Below, piece after piece: positions 47,838 through 58,900 of a DNA stretch of 64,000 nt. The position numbers and the translations under genes are program-made. Source of the DNA: Sorghum bicolor. Lineage: Eukaryota; Streptophyta; Magnoliopsida; Poales; Poaceae. The stretch's first letter is position 1. Every line of letters starts with the position of its first letter. The notes beneath the pieces are model-generated. The model saw only the letters and a program-made list of their open reading frames with translations. It did no database searches and was not told the origin of the DNA. The stretch is taken from contig NW_018396401.1 of NCBI RefSeq assembly GCF_000003195.3, forward strand, positions 310,660 through 374,659. Reading direction: 5' to 3'.

Positions 47838-48659
47838 AGCACAGCCTATCATCCCCAGACTTCAGGTCAAACCGAGAGGCTAAATCAAGTGTTAGAAGAC
47901 ATGCTGAGGGCCTGTGTGCTATCATCCAAGGGATCATGGGAATCGTGGTTACCGTTGGCTGAATTCTCCTACAATAATAGTTATCAAGAGAGCATCAAGA
48001 TGGCCCCGTTTGAAGCTTTGTATGGTCGAAGATGTAGAACTCCGTTAAACTGGGTTGAACCTGGTGAAAGAAGATACTATGGTATCGACTTTGTGAATGA
48101 TGCCGAGAAAAAGGTGCATATCATACAGCAGCATATGCAAGCAGCACAGTCACGACAAAAGAGTTATGCGGATAAGAGAAGAAGGCCACTTGAATTCAAC
48201 ATAGGTGACTATGTGTACCTCAAGGTTACGCCAATGAAGAAAATTCAACGTTTCCGAGTTCGAAGCAAGCTTGCACCCAGATATGTGGGACCGTACCAAG
48301 TGCTAGAGAGGAAAGGCCCAGTGGCCTATAAGATTCAGTTACCTGAAGAGATGAGCTCGATCTTTCCGGTCTTGCATGTGTCGCAACTACGGAAATGTTT
48401 GAAAGTGCCTGAGCAAAGAATTGAACCTCGAGGGATCAAGATAAAAGCAGACCTAGAGTATAAGGAGCAGCCAGTGGGGATTGTGGATACCAAGGAGCGA
48501 GTAACCCGAAACAAAGTTGTCAGAACTTATAAAGTGGTGTGGAGTCATCATGACGATAGGGATGCCACTTGGGAAACAGAGGATTACTTAAAAACAGTTT
48601 ATCCAAAATTTCATAAGAAATGGTTAGTAACCCAAAATCTCGGGACGAGATTTCCCTAA
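47838..48659 (+). pseudogene. pol: Chromovirus integrase C-terminus with chromodomain (truncated partner copy)
   Basis: This segment equals 58467-59183 of the full element with, by eye, one difference, and continues past the point where that copy falls into the gap. It begins inside the integrase core at '[17 protein letters not shown]' (the catalytic Glu is kept). It passes the GPY/F region ('[24 protein letters not shown]') and ends with a chromodomain: '[21 protein letters not shown]' then 'VWSHHDDRDATWETEDYL' and 'YPKFHKKW'. Chromodomains of this type read methylated histone H3 and can steer integration to heterochromatin. The stop TAA is at 48657-48659, followed by the polypurine tract. 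It is the only complete chromodomain in the window. Confidence 0.93.
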
Positions 48660-48670
48660 GGGGGGAAGGG
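48659..48670 (+). promoter_or_regulatory. Polypurine tract before the chromovirus LTR
   Basis: AGGGGGGAAGGG one base before the LTR start TGTAACACC, the usual second-strand priming site. Confidence 0.85.
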
Positions 48671-48671
48671 C

Positions 48672-51600
48672 TGTAACACCCTAGGTGTTAAGCAAGCACT
48701 TAGTCTCATCAAAGTCATGCATAAGCACTCTCATCAATCATAAGCATCATGAGCATGTCATTCTTCTAAGAATATGATTTTATGTGCAGCATTTCATAAG
48801 TTTTAAATATGTTAAAAATGTGGTGCTTGTTTCTAAAATAGTGAAATATTCAAATTAGGTTGCTTTATGTGTAAGAAGAATTAAGAACATTTTTGTGCAA
48901 TTTTTGGAGCTATGGAAATTGAGAAATGGAATTTATACAAAATATCTAAAATAACTTTATTTAAAAACCCAGAACTAAGTTTTAATTGGTAATTCAAATT
49001 CTATTTAGAATTTGGTCTTACCTATTAAAGCAAAGTTGTAGAGCTTTTAGTTTGGCACCACTTTGCTTTTGGGTGAAAATGGTGAAAATGATTTGAAAAT
49101 GGTCAAAATGCTTTTGGAAGAGGATTTGAGAAAAGAAATTCAAAAAAAAAATAGAAAAGGGAAAGGGGGCGCTAGCAGGCCGCGGCCTCGCTTCTGGCCC
49201 GCTGGCCGAAGCCGGCCTGGCCCGCCCGCGCCTTCCCCTTCCCCCTCCTCGCGCTCGCGCCCGCATCCGCGCGCGCGGACGGCCTCGTCGTGCCGCCGTG
49301 GCGCGCCGGCAGAGCCTGGCCGCCGCGTGGCGGGCATGCGACGGCGTGGAGATGCCCTGGTCGGCCACTAGGAGCCCCTGGACGCGCTCGCCGAGGCCCC
49401 CGCTCCCATTTGCGCCCTCCACCGCTCGCTCTCGCCTCTCTGCTCGCTCTCGCGCAGCGCTCGCCGCTCCGCCGCACGCCATAGCCGCCGACGGCTCGGA
49501 GCTCCTCTCCCGGCCAGCTCCGGCCCTCTCCTTCCCCTTCGCGACCACCACCGGCTCCGCCTCGTCCTTCCGCGTCGCGTGCTTGCGCTCTTCCGCGCTC
49601 GGTAAGCCCTGCGTGTCCGCTAGAGCTCACCGGAGTAAGTCGGAGCTCCGGCGACCTCTCGGCTCGCGCGGTTCTCCCTCTCCTCTCTGTCTCTGCTTGC
49701 GCTCGTAGGTGCTTTGGGTCCGCCTTGACCTCGCGCACCTTTTCCCGTCACTAGCTCACGCTCTACCGCCGTGAAACGGCCGGACCACGGCGAGCAGCGC
49801 CGCCGCGTCCGCCATTCACGACGGCGAGGTAGTTCCGGTGCTCGTCCGGTGCCAAAGAGGGTACGGCTGGACTCGTCTCGTTCGCGCGAAGCCGTAGGTG
49901 CTCACGGTGTCGCCGGAAACCTCACCGGCGGCGAGATTCCGGCCGATCTTTGGCCGCGGGGTCACGGGCTGGATGACAGGTGGGGTCCTCTGACTCGCGT
50001 GTCCCACCTGTCAGTGACTCAGAGGGAATGGATCCGGGTGCGTTTAGTGTTTTAGGTGGTTTTCCGTTTTAAAAGTTTTTCCAGGAAATGATTTAAATGT
50101 TCAAAAATCCATATCTTGATGAATATAGCTCCAAAAATGGTGAAATAAATTTTGGTGTGTTCCTTATTTCCAGATCTACAGCCTAGTATGATTGCATGTC
50201 ATGTTTGAGTAACTTTCCTGTAAGAATATAATTAATCCATGTTTTTCCTAAACTTGGAAAATGCATAGTAAATAAAATAGGGTTCAGAAAAATGTAAAAC
50301 TTGTTTTGCTGGCTCTGCATGTGTGTTTAATCACCGAGAAAATATTGTTACATATTATTTGGTGAATTAATGAATTTATGGTAATTTAAATGCTTTCATG
50401 GCAGTGCTTTATGATTTTTAATAATTAAATGGGTCATGCAATAAATCTGGAAAATTTTGTGGGTGTTTCTTATGATATTAGATAAATTGTAAAAATATGA
50501 AATCTGTTGTTTGACACTTATATCACAGTAGGGTGATTATACTTGCCTTATCCATTAATATTGTGATTTTTGTGGCCCAAAATAAGTATCCAAAAATCAT
50601 GAAAATTTTATAGTAGACTTTATGCTTAGCTGATAGTCTCCTGTAATTTTTGTGGAATTTATTGATGAACAGAATTGCATTTGATTTTTAATGGGCTTAG
50701 AAATGAATAAAGAAAACTATGAATGGTTGTATATATAGGTTGAATGGAGTAAGTTGGGTTTGGTGTATCTTTGAAGCATCATGGAGGTTGCTGGTTGCAT
50801 TTGAAAAATAATTATAGAAGAGAATGTAATAGATGTTTGATTCAATTATTTATTCTTGGATGATGTTGACTACCTTGTAATAAGCATGACCAAGTGCATT
50901 ACCTATGCATCATAACATGACTCCTTTGGTACTCTCCCATATAAGCATCCACTCAGGCATCTCGCACTCCACTCATGAGCATATATGCATCATACAGGCT
51001 CGCAGGAGAACGAGGTGGGAACCGAGGAACCCAAGGAGATACAGGAGCAGGAACCTCCGGAAACACAGGAAACCGGAGAGGAATTGCAAGAGTGTCCGGA
51101 TCACCGACCCAGCACCTTTGAGAAAGGCAAGCCCCGGAGCATTCTAAGTCTCCCTATTCTCGCTAACTTATGTGATGCACTATACTTGTTCTACTACTGC
51201 ATTTAAGTGGTAGGAGTTGCCTGATACCGTTGCTGCATATGTACTCCTTGTTATCCTTACTCGTTTATCTACCTTGTCCTATGTAGATAGGTGCGGAGTC
51301 TATGCTTAGCTTGCTTAGTCCGGTAGAAGTCGGGTGATTCCCTGTCACCTGCGAGATATAGGTGGATACCTGCTTGATTAAGCAACGGATGCTTGGGGAT
51401 AGGAATAACCAAGTGTGGAATGTAATGGGAGACCGGGCAGGGACTTATGGTGGGTCGACCATAGTGCCCCCGCCTGTGTCGATTAAGGACCGATCGTTGA
51501 CGGCCCTCTTGTCATGTTGAACGCATGCCCCACATTTAGCTGGAAGGATAAGTCGTTCCGACCGCGAAGCCTGAGCACTATCCGGGCCGGGAATCGGCCC

Positions 51601-52632
51601 GATGTACGCGCTGTATTGGTGATGGTTGAGGAGAACGACGAGGGCGCGGCGCGCAACCTTGGTATACCTTGGATACCTCGGTCGCCGGAACGGTCCTCGG
51701 GTACGGGCGGTGCCTGTCGAACCCGCGAATTGGTCCTGGATAGTGCAACACGGTGACCTGTAGCTGACTTGATCAGTGAGTGTGGTTTGTGTGGGGAATA
51801 AATTCGCCAGCTGGTTAGAAATCGATTCGAATCGCCATCGCTCCTGGATAGTGAGCACTTGACATGAGCCCTGTCCTCGTAGTAAGGACTATGGAACACT
51901 TGGGTTATAATGATGAATAGTTTTAAGAAATGCTATGATGAGGTACTATCATAGTCTCATACTTGCTTGTAATAGTGCAGGTGCAAACCTAGACGATAGG
52001 TAATGATACTTTCAACTTGAGCCAATTAAAAGAAGAAAGACTTATGTAGGTTATGTTAGCGAAATACTGCGGTTTTGCAAAATGGTCGTCAGCTACCCCA
52101 CTATATAGCCTTCATGATCCTTGATGAGTCTTTATTTTAAGTTTATGACGGGTAAGTCTAGCTGAGTACCTTCTCGTACTCAGGGTTCTATTCCCATGTT
52201 GTTTTGCAGATGGTCAAATGTACTATGGTTATTGCATCCTCTGTCTGTACCCAGCTATGGGTGATGACTAGACCAAGGGCGATGGTCACTCCGTCTCTTC
52301 TTTTGCTTTTGTGGGAATGACCGAACTATGGCACTGTAACAGACTTATCGTGTGTGTTGTAATTTCAAACTATGAAGCTTCCGCTACTTGAAGAACTTGG
52401 TTTGTAATAACTTTAAGCACTCCGATGTATTTTATGAATGTTGTAATCTGGATGTACTTGTGGATGGCGACCGCTAAACTTATTACGATCTTGGCTGTTA
52501 TGTGATGTGTGGTTTGAAATCCATCGAGATTTCACGGACTACCGGGATTATATGGGCTTAAGCGTGATAGTTCGACTATGCAAATGGTCACTATTAGGCT
52601 TAATCTCTTATAATTTGGTCGGTTCTGTTACA
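48672..52632 (+). repeat. Chromovirus 5' LTR (3961 bp)
   Basis: Starts TGTAACACCC after the polypurine tract and ends GGTTCTGTTACA before the PBS. A GC-rich block (about 49165-50040) is set in AT-rich flanks. A donor-like CG|GTAAGC is at 49602, and an acceptor-like 'catacag' at 50997 precedes a coding-like stretch 'QENEVGTEEP'. Another 'ttttgcag' precedes an ATG at 52210. Predicted ORFs on either strand (for example 51445-51899 minus) match no family and appear in both LTRs. Confidence 0.93.
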
Positions 52633-52634
52633 GC

Positions 52635-52646
52635 TGGCATCGGAGC
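52635..52646 (+). promoter_or_regulatory. Primer binding site of the chromovirus
   Basis: TGGCATCGGAGC, two bases from TGGTATCAGAGC, starting two bases after the LTR. Confidence 0.8.
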
Positions 52647-53452
52647 AAGGTTTAGCGAGTTACTGTTCATAAGTACGTTCTAAACAAAATCTAAACCGGT
52701 CTAATGAAGGATTTTGGTAATTAATAAGGATCAAGGTGTTAAACTAAGTTTTGGAAAATTATCTAGTGTGCCATGGTCATATCCTTTATGCCCAGTTAAG
52801 GACTCTATGGTGGCTAGTTAAGTACTGACTTGGGGGTTAATGCATCATATTTTCATTTCGTCGCTCATACGGCGTGCAAATAGTATGAGTGCCATTCATT
52901 TGAGTGGTAATGTATGGATCAATTCTTCCTCTACGCCATGGTAAGTGGGAGTTGTGAGAGCATGATCGGATACACTGCCGGTCTAGGGGAGTGTTGTCAG
53001 GTGCTGTGCCATGCGCACATGTTGGTGTGTCTTGGGAACAGTACCGCATGCTGGGAATTCCGTCCTGAGAGGCGATGCCGTCAATAGGGCGATGATGTGG
53101 GTAGTGGCACGTCACATGCATAGACGGGTGTCTGTGTATGTGAAGTGCATGGTTTTAAATTCTTGCTCTGCATGATCATATTGTGGGTGGGCTGAAATGA
53201 GTTTTCTGCAGGTACACTAACCACGTTCTCGCTTAGAACGCTAGTTACGTTATGAGAGAACGTTGTGTGCCACCGCATATACCACTTAGTGTTAACCTTT
53301 GTTTCTAAGTTTGTGAGATCGTAAGCTCGTGCATACATCATGTTCATTTCATATCATTGCTTACTTTCCCCCTTAATTTAATCTGTCCCAATTCTAAATA
53401 AAATAATTAAAGGTAATCCTCACTCTTACCCACGGTATTCCATTTGCAGCAG
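52647..53452 (+). other. Chromovirus leader before the extra ORF
   Basis: About 800 bases with no ORF of note on the element strand. It ends in a pyrimidine-rich stretch and 'tttgcagcag', a tandem acceptor-like NAGNAG, directly before the ATG of the next ORF. Confidence 0.6.
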
Positions 53453-54496
53453 ATGGCACGCACTAGGCTCACCGCTCGCAAGTCCACTGGTGGGCGGGCC
53501 CCTCGCCGTCCGTTGGCAGCTAGGAGCTCGCGACATAAGAGCAAGTTCCTAGAGGAGTTTGGGATGCCCACTTTGCTTTGGAGGGTGCTCAGTTCGATGG
53601 GGTATCCCGAAGGAAGGGAGCCTCGCTACTATTGGGATAAGGAGCCGCTTGGTGATGAGACCCTGGTGGGGATCGAGGCAGTTGTCCCTACCAGTGGAGG
53701 AGACCCTGCTTGGGGCGGTTGGGTGTACGAGTCCCGAGGTGTCACGCCTTTCCACGGTGCCAGCAGGGCAGCTTTCGCAGTTTTGAGGGACCTCATGGAG
53801 AGGTTTCCACAGGAGCTGGCCCACGCCTTCGCTAGGGTGTTTCCCCGGGGTGACCCTTACACTTCGGTGTGGGATCAGTCCGAGGTGAATGCTCTAGAGA
53901 GGAGTGCGGATGAGGACCAGCACAGTGACAGTGCAGCTATGAGTGCCATGTACGCATTGATGAAGACCTATGGAGGCCTGGAGCGTTGTTTGGGTCGCTT
54001 GTCCGGGTCTCTTCTCACCGTCCAGGATGAGAAGCGTCAGTTGCAGCGTGAGTTTGACTCTGAGGTTGAGAGGCTACAGGCAGAGTTGGCTCGTGTGACC
54101 AGAGAGAGAGACCAGGCAGTCCAGAAGAACAGTGAGCTGAGTCAGGACCTGCTTGCAGTGCGGGAGCAGAAGGACAGGGTGACTACTGCTCACAGGAACT
54201 GCGAGCGCATGCTAGTCCATGTGCTTGGACAGAGGAATGAAGCCTGGCACGAGGAGGACACTTTGAGGGCCCGACAGCTGGAGCTAGAGCAGCAGCTAGC
54301 TAATGCTGAGGAGTACAATGAGAACTTGCATGAGGAGATCCACCAGCTGCATAACCAGCTCCACCCTCACCACCTGCCTGGAGCAGCTGAGCTAGACTCT
54401 GAGGACGAGATGGACGCGGATCCCGAGATAGGGGCAGCTGCTAGTGGTGATGAGGATGAGGATGGCTCTGGCATGGACAGTGATCATAGCGACTAG
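53453..54496 (+). CDS. Extra ORF before gag with a histone H3 tail-like N-terminus
   Basis: 347 residues from ATG 53453, the first in-frame ATG after a stop at 53414. After the Met it reads ARTRLTARKSTGG, then RAPRRPLAARSSRHKS. Against the H3 tail, 17 of the first 26 residues match, including A1-R2-T3, T6-A7-R8-K9-S10-T11-G12-G13, A15-P16-R17 and L20-A21. K4, K14, K18 and K23 are Arg, K27 is His, and K9 is kept. A globular region of unknown family follows (about 35-165, 'WGGWVYESRGVTPFHGASRA'), then a long coiled coil (about 185-305) and a strongly acidic C-terminus (about 312-347). The frame is intact although pol is not. ORFs in this position are known for related rice elements; their function is unknown. 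Mimicry of H3 is inference. Confidence 0.9.
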   Translation: MARTRLTARKSTGGRAPRRPLAARSSRHKSKFLEEFGMPTLLWRVLSSMGYPEGREPRYYWDKEPLGDETLVGIEAVVPTSGGDPAWGGWVYESRGVTPFHGASRAAFAVLRDLMERFPQELAHAFARVFPRGDPYTSVWDQSEVNALERSADEDQHSDSAAMSAMYALMKTYGGLERCLGRLSGSLLTVQDEKRQLQREFDSEVERLQAELARVTRERDQAVQKNSELSQDLLAVREQKDRVTTAHRNCERMLVHVLGQRNEAWHEEDTLRARQLELEQQLANAEEYNENLHEEIHQLHNQLHPHHLPGAAELDSEDEMDADPEIGAAASGDEDEDGSGMDSDHSD

Positions 54497-54814
54497 ATGC
54501 TAGGGCTCTAGAGCTAGTCTTTCCTCTTTTGTGATGTATGTTGCATGGCATGTCATGTACTTTTGGATCTGGGCTGTGTAAGACTTTATGAGTTGATGCT
54601 GGAAGTCCAGTGTATGTATGCTGGCAAGTTGGATGTACGCGAACCTTGTTGCGTGAATGTTAAGTAATCTGTTAGTGATGTTGTGCGTGGATGATGAGTT
54701 GTTGTGCCTTTGTTTATTGTGTGAATTTATTCCCTCAGTAAATTCAGTATGGCACGATTTTACACATTTTCTACCGGTTGATGGCAACTCCTAACGATTG
54801 CTTATCATTGGCGT
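54497..54814 (+). other. Spacer between the extra ORF and gag
   Basis: About 320 bases, non-coding. It ends with a branch-point-like CTAAC (near 54790) and 'gtatgcag' directly before ATGG, so a 3' splice site here could place gag as the first ORF of a spliced RNA. Confidence 0.55.
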
Positions 54815-55900
54815 ATGCAGATGGTACGAACACGTGGCGGGGGTAACGGCAACCCGGGTCTTGGAACAGGTACATCCGGAAATGGGGCTCAACGGAATGA
54901 GGACCGAGCGCCAACACCACCACCACCTCCCCCGTACACTGCGGATGTGTTTTTCGCGCAGTTTCTGGGAAGCCAACGCAACATGGAGCAGATGCAGCGC
55001 AACATGGAAGAAGCTTTGCGCAACATAGCTGACAACACCCGTCGTGGAGATAATCAGGGTGGCCGGGAGGTCAACCAGTACAGTTCGTTCAAGGACTTCA
55101 TGGATACCAAGCCACCAATCTTCAAAGAGGCTTTGGAACCCCTCGAGGCAGATGAATGGATCAATACCATGGAGCAGAAGTTTCGTCTTCTTCGGATGAC
55201 AGAAGAACTCAAGGCTGAGTATGCGGCACATCAGTTGCAAGGACCCGCTGGGATTTGGTGGTCCCATCACCGTACCACCTACCCAGAGGGGACACCAATC
55301 ACCTGGAACCGCTTCACCACCGCTTTCCGGGGAAATTACATTCCTCCTGGTGTGGTTGAAATGAAGGTTGGGGAGTTCATGAGGCTGTCCCAGGGGACGA
55401 AATCTGTGAAAGAGTATCTACATGCCTTCAATAATCTCGCTCGATATGCCCCTGAGTTTGTAAACACGGAGGCCAAGAAGATTGCTAGTTTCCAGAGGGG
55501 CTTGAATCCAAAGATGCTGAAGACCATGGGTACAGGGGCCAGGGCTACTTTCAATGCCTATATCAGCGACTGTCTGACCCAAGAGAACAATAACAACAAC
55601 TACAGTGCATCCAAGTCACGTAAAAGGGCTTTTGAAGCAGGATCATCCCAGTCCAGGGCACCAGTGGCAGGGCGACAGCAGTATCGTCCTCCTGCCCCGG
55701 GTGCTAGGTTCCGACCGCCGCAGAGAAGGAACACCGGGCATCCAACACAACAGAAGCCGTACAAGGTGGCGATAGCCCCTGCCAAGCCAAAGGCAATTCA
55801 AGCTGCAGCACCTGCCGCCAACAATGCGCCCAAGGGTCCATGCTATAACTGCCACAAGATGGGGCACTTTGCTAAGGAATGTCCCTACCCCAAAAGGTAG
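54815..55900 (+). CDS. gag: Chromovirus Gag
   Basis: The start is ATG 54815 or more likely 54821 (MVRTRGGGNG), after the acceptor-like 'tatgcag'. A Gly- and Pro-rich N-terminus is followed by a retrotransposon gag domain ('DFMDTKPPIFKEALEPLEADEWIN', 'GTKSVKEYLHAFNNLARYAPEF'), then a basic Gln/Pro/Arg-rich linker, then a CCHC knuckle CYNCHKMGHFAKEC (55841-55882). Gag builds the particle and binds element RNA. A TAG at 55898-55900 follows CPYPKR. The same frame stays open into protease beyond it, so TAG is either a recent CAG-to-TAG change or a suppressible gag-pol stop. Confidence 0.92.
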   Translation: MQMVRTRGGGNGNPGLGTGTSGNGAQRNEDRAPTPPPPPPYTADVFFAQFLGSQRNMEQMQRNMEEALRNIADNTRRGDNQGGREVNQYSSFKDFMDTKPPIFKEALEPLEADEWINTMEQKFRLLRMTEELKAEYAAHQLQGPAGIWWSHHRTTYPEGTPITWNRFTTAFRGNYIPPGVVEMKVGEFMRLSQGTKSVKEYLHAFNNLARYAPEFVNTEAKKIASFQRGLNPKMLKTMGTGARATFNAYISDCLTQENNNNNYSASKSRKRAFEAGSSQSRAPVAGRQQYRPPAPGARFRPPQRRNTGHPTQQKPYKVAIAPAKPKAIQAAAPAANNAPKGPCYNCHKMGHFAKECPYPKR

Positions 55901-58900
55901 CAGCCAACCTATCCAGCTCGTGTGCACCATACCTCGATCGAGGAGATTCCGGAAGGAGAACCGGTAACAGCTGGTATGTTTCCTGTCAACCAACATCTTG
56001 CAGTTGTGTTGTTTGATTCTGGATCATCGCATTCATTCATGAGCCAAGCATTTGCACAAAAGCATGATCAGCCAGTTACTGAGTTAGGTTATGGCTATCG
56101 CATCAGCTCAGCCGGAGCCGATGTGTTGACTAATAAAACGGTAACAGGAGTTACCTTGGATATCAGTGGTCGGAGGTTCCGTGTAAATCTTGTGGTCATG
56201 CCAGGACTGGTTTTGGATGTCATCATTGGAATGAACAAGATGACTGATTGGGGCGCGGTTATAGATACCGGGAATAGAACTCTTTCCCTTAGAGACCCGC
56301 AAGGGAAGGGGGTGCTTCAGGTCAAGCTACCTAGACGGTTGGACTTCGCCAGTCTTTCATGTGCAGTACAGGTAGTCCCTCTAGAACACATACCCGTGGT
56401 ATGTGAGTTCCCTGATGTGTTTCCTGAGGATTTACCAGGACTTCCCCAGATAGGGAGGTAGAGTTTGCAATCGAGTTGATACTAGGTACAGCACCAATAT
56501 CTAGAAGGCCGTATCGGATGCCCCCAAATGAACTCGCTGAGTTGAAGAATCAACTAAAAGAGTTGCTGGATAAAGGGTTCATCCGGCCAAGCTCATCGGA
56601 ATGGGGTTGTCCAGCGTTGTTTGTGAAAAAGAAGGATCAGTCGTTGCGCATGTGCGTGGACTATCGTCCACTCAATGCAGTGACAATCAAAAATAAGTAT
56701 CCCTTGCCAAGGATTGATATCCTGTTTGATCAGTTATCCAAGGCAAGAGTGTTTTCTAAGATAGATTTGAGATCTGGGTATCACCAAATCAAGATTCGTC
56801 CGCAAGATATCCCGAAGACTGCTTTTTCCACCAGATATGGGTTGTATGAGTATCTTGTCATGTCCTTTGGGTTGACAAATGCTCCTGCATACTTTATGTA
56901 TCTAATGAATTCAGTCTTTATGCCAGAATTGGATAAGTTTGTTGTGGTGTTTATCGATGATATTCTGGTGTATTCAGAAAATGAGCAAGATCACGCCGAG
57001 CATCTGAGAATCGTGCTGACACGATTACGAGAGCATCAGTTATATGCCAAGTTCAGCAAGTGTGAGTTCTGGTTGAAGAAAGTTCCTTTCTTAGGGCACA
57101 TTCTGTCTGAAGAAGGAATTGCTGTGGATCCATGAAAAGTGCAGGAAGTCATGGACTGGAAGGCACCAACTTCGGTCTCGGAAGTTAGAAGTTTTCTTGG
57201 TCTGGCTGGGTATTATCGTCGTTTTATACCTGACTTCTCCAAGATTGCTAAACCAATGACAAGTTTGCTACAAAAGGACCATAAGTTTGTCTGGACGGAA
57301 GGGTGTGAGATAGCCTTCCGCACCTTGCGAAAGTTGTTAACCACTGCTCCCGTTCTGGCACAACCTAATATAGAGAAGCCTTTTGATGTGTTTTGTGACG
57401 CATCGAAGAGTGGCCTGGGGTGTGTGTTGATGCAAGATGGCAGGGTGATAGCTTATGCTTCCCGATAGTTGAGAAAGCATGAAGTCAATTACCCAACGCA
57501 CGACCTCGAGTTAGCAGCTGTGGTGCATGCTTTGAAGATCTGGAGACATTTTGTGTTAGGAAATAAGTGTCACATTTACACCGATCACAAGAGTTTGAAG
57601 TACATCTTCACTCAGTCCGAGCTGAATATGAGGCAACGACGGTGGTTAGAGCTAATCAAGGATTATGATCTAGAAGTTCACTATCATCCAGGCAAAGCTA
57701 ATGTAGTAGCAGATGCTCTAAGTCGTAAACCACACTGTCAAGTGGTTCAACCGTTGTTTGAAGATGGGTTCAATCTCATGCATTCTGAGGTCTTATGTCA
57801 TATACAACTCAGTTGTTCACTCGAGAGTCAAGTCATTGAAGGTCAGAAAACAGACAAGGGTATCTTCCATATCAAAGAAAAGATCAAGGATGACCCAAAG
57901 ACTCAGTTTCGGGTTGATGAGAAAGGGGTACTGTGGTTTCAACAGCGGTTAGTGGTCCCGAAAGATCGGGAGTTGAAGAATCGCATCATGGATGAAGCCC
58001 ATCTCTCTAAGCTTTCTATTCATCCTGGCAGCAGCAAAATGTATCAAGATGTAAGGCCCCACTTTTGGTGGACCAAGATGAAGAAAGAAATAGCCGCTTA
58101 TGTGGCCCGTTGTGACACGTGTTGCAGGGTTAAGGCCATTCATATGAAACCTGCAGGTCTGTTGCAACCGTTATTAGTTCCGGAGTGGAAATGGGAAGAG
58201 GTCAGTATGGACTTTATCACGGGTTTACCGACAACTAGGAAGGGGAATGACTCGATTTGGGTAATCATAGATCGATTGACCAAATCGGCCCTTTTCATCC
58301 CTGTGAAGACTCGTTACCGACCTCCTGAGTATGCCGATATATATATGGCTGAGATTGTCAAGTTGCATGGTATTCCCAAAACCATCATATCGGATAGAGG
58401 ACCGCAGTTCACTGCTCACTTCTGGGAGCGCATGCATAAAAGTTTGGGGACCAGTTTGATAAGAAGCACAGCCTATCATCCCCAGACTTCAGGTCAAACC
58501 GAGAGGCTAAATCAAGTGTTAGAAGACATGCTGAGGGCCTGTGTGCTATCATCCAAGGGATCATGGGAATCGTGGTTACCGTTGGCTGAATTCTCCTACA
58601 ATAATAGTTATCAAGAGAGCATCAAGATGGCCCCGTTTGAAGCTTTGTATGGTCGAAGATGTAGAACTCCGTTAAACTGGGTTGAACCTGGTGAAAGAAG
58701 ATACTATGGTATCGACTTTGTGAATGATGCCGAGAAAAAGGTGCATATCATACAGCAGCATATGCAAGCGGCACAGTCACGACAAAAGAGTTATGCGGAT
58801 AAGAGAAGAAGGCCACTTGAATTCAACATAGGTGACTATGTGTACCTCAAGGTTACGCCAATGAAGAAAATTCAACGTTTCCGAGTTCGAAGCAAGCTTG

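Noticed and set aside
49018..49738. Overlapping Arg/Ala-rich ORFs on both strands in the chromovirus LTR (also 59578-60269).
   Set aside because: Compositional ORFs of a GC-rich block, open in several frames at once.
51445..51899. 137- and 138-codon minus-strand ORFs in the chromovirus LTR, repeated at 62006-62460.
   Set aside because: Antisense, overlapping in two frames, conserved only because the LTRs are young duplicates.
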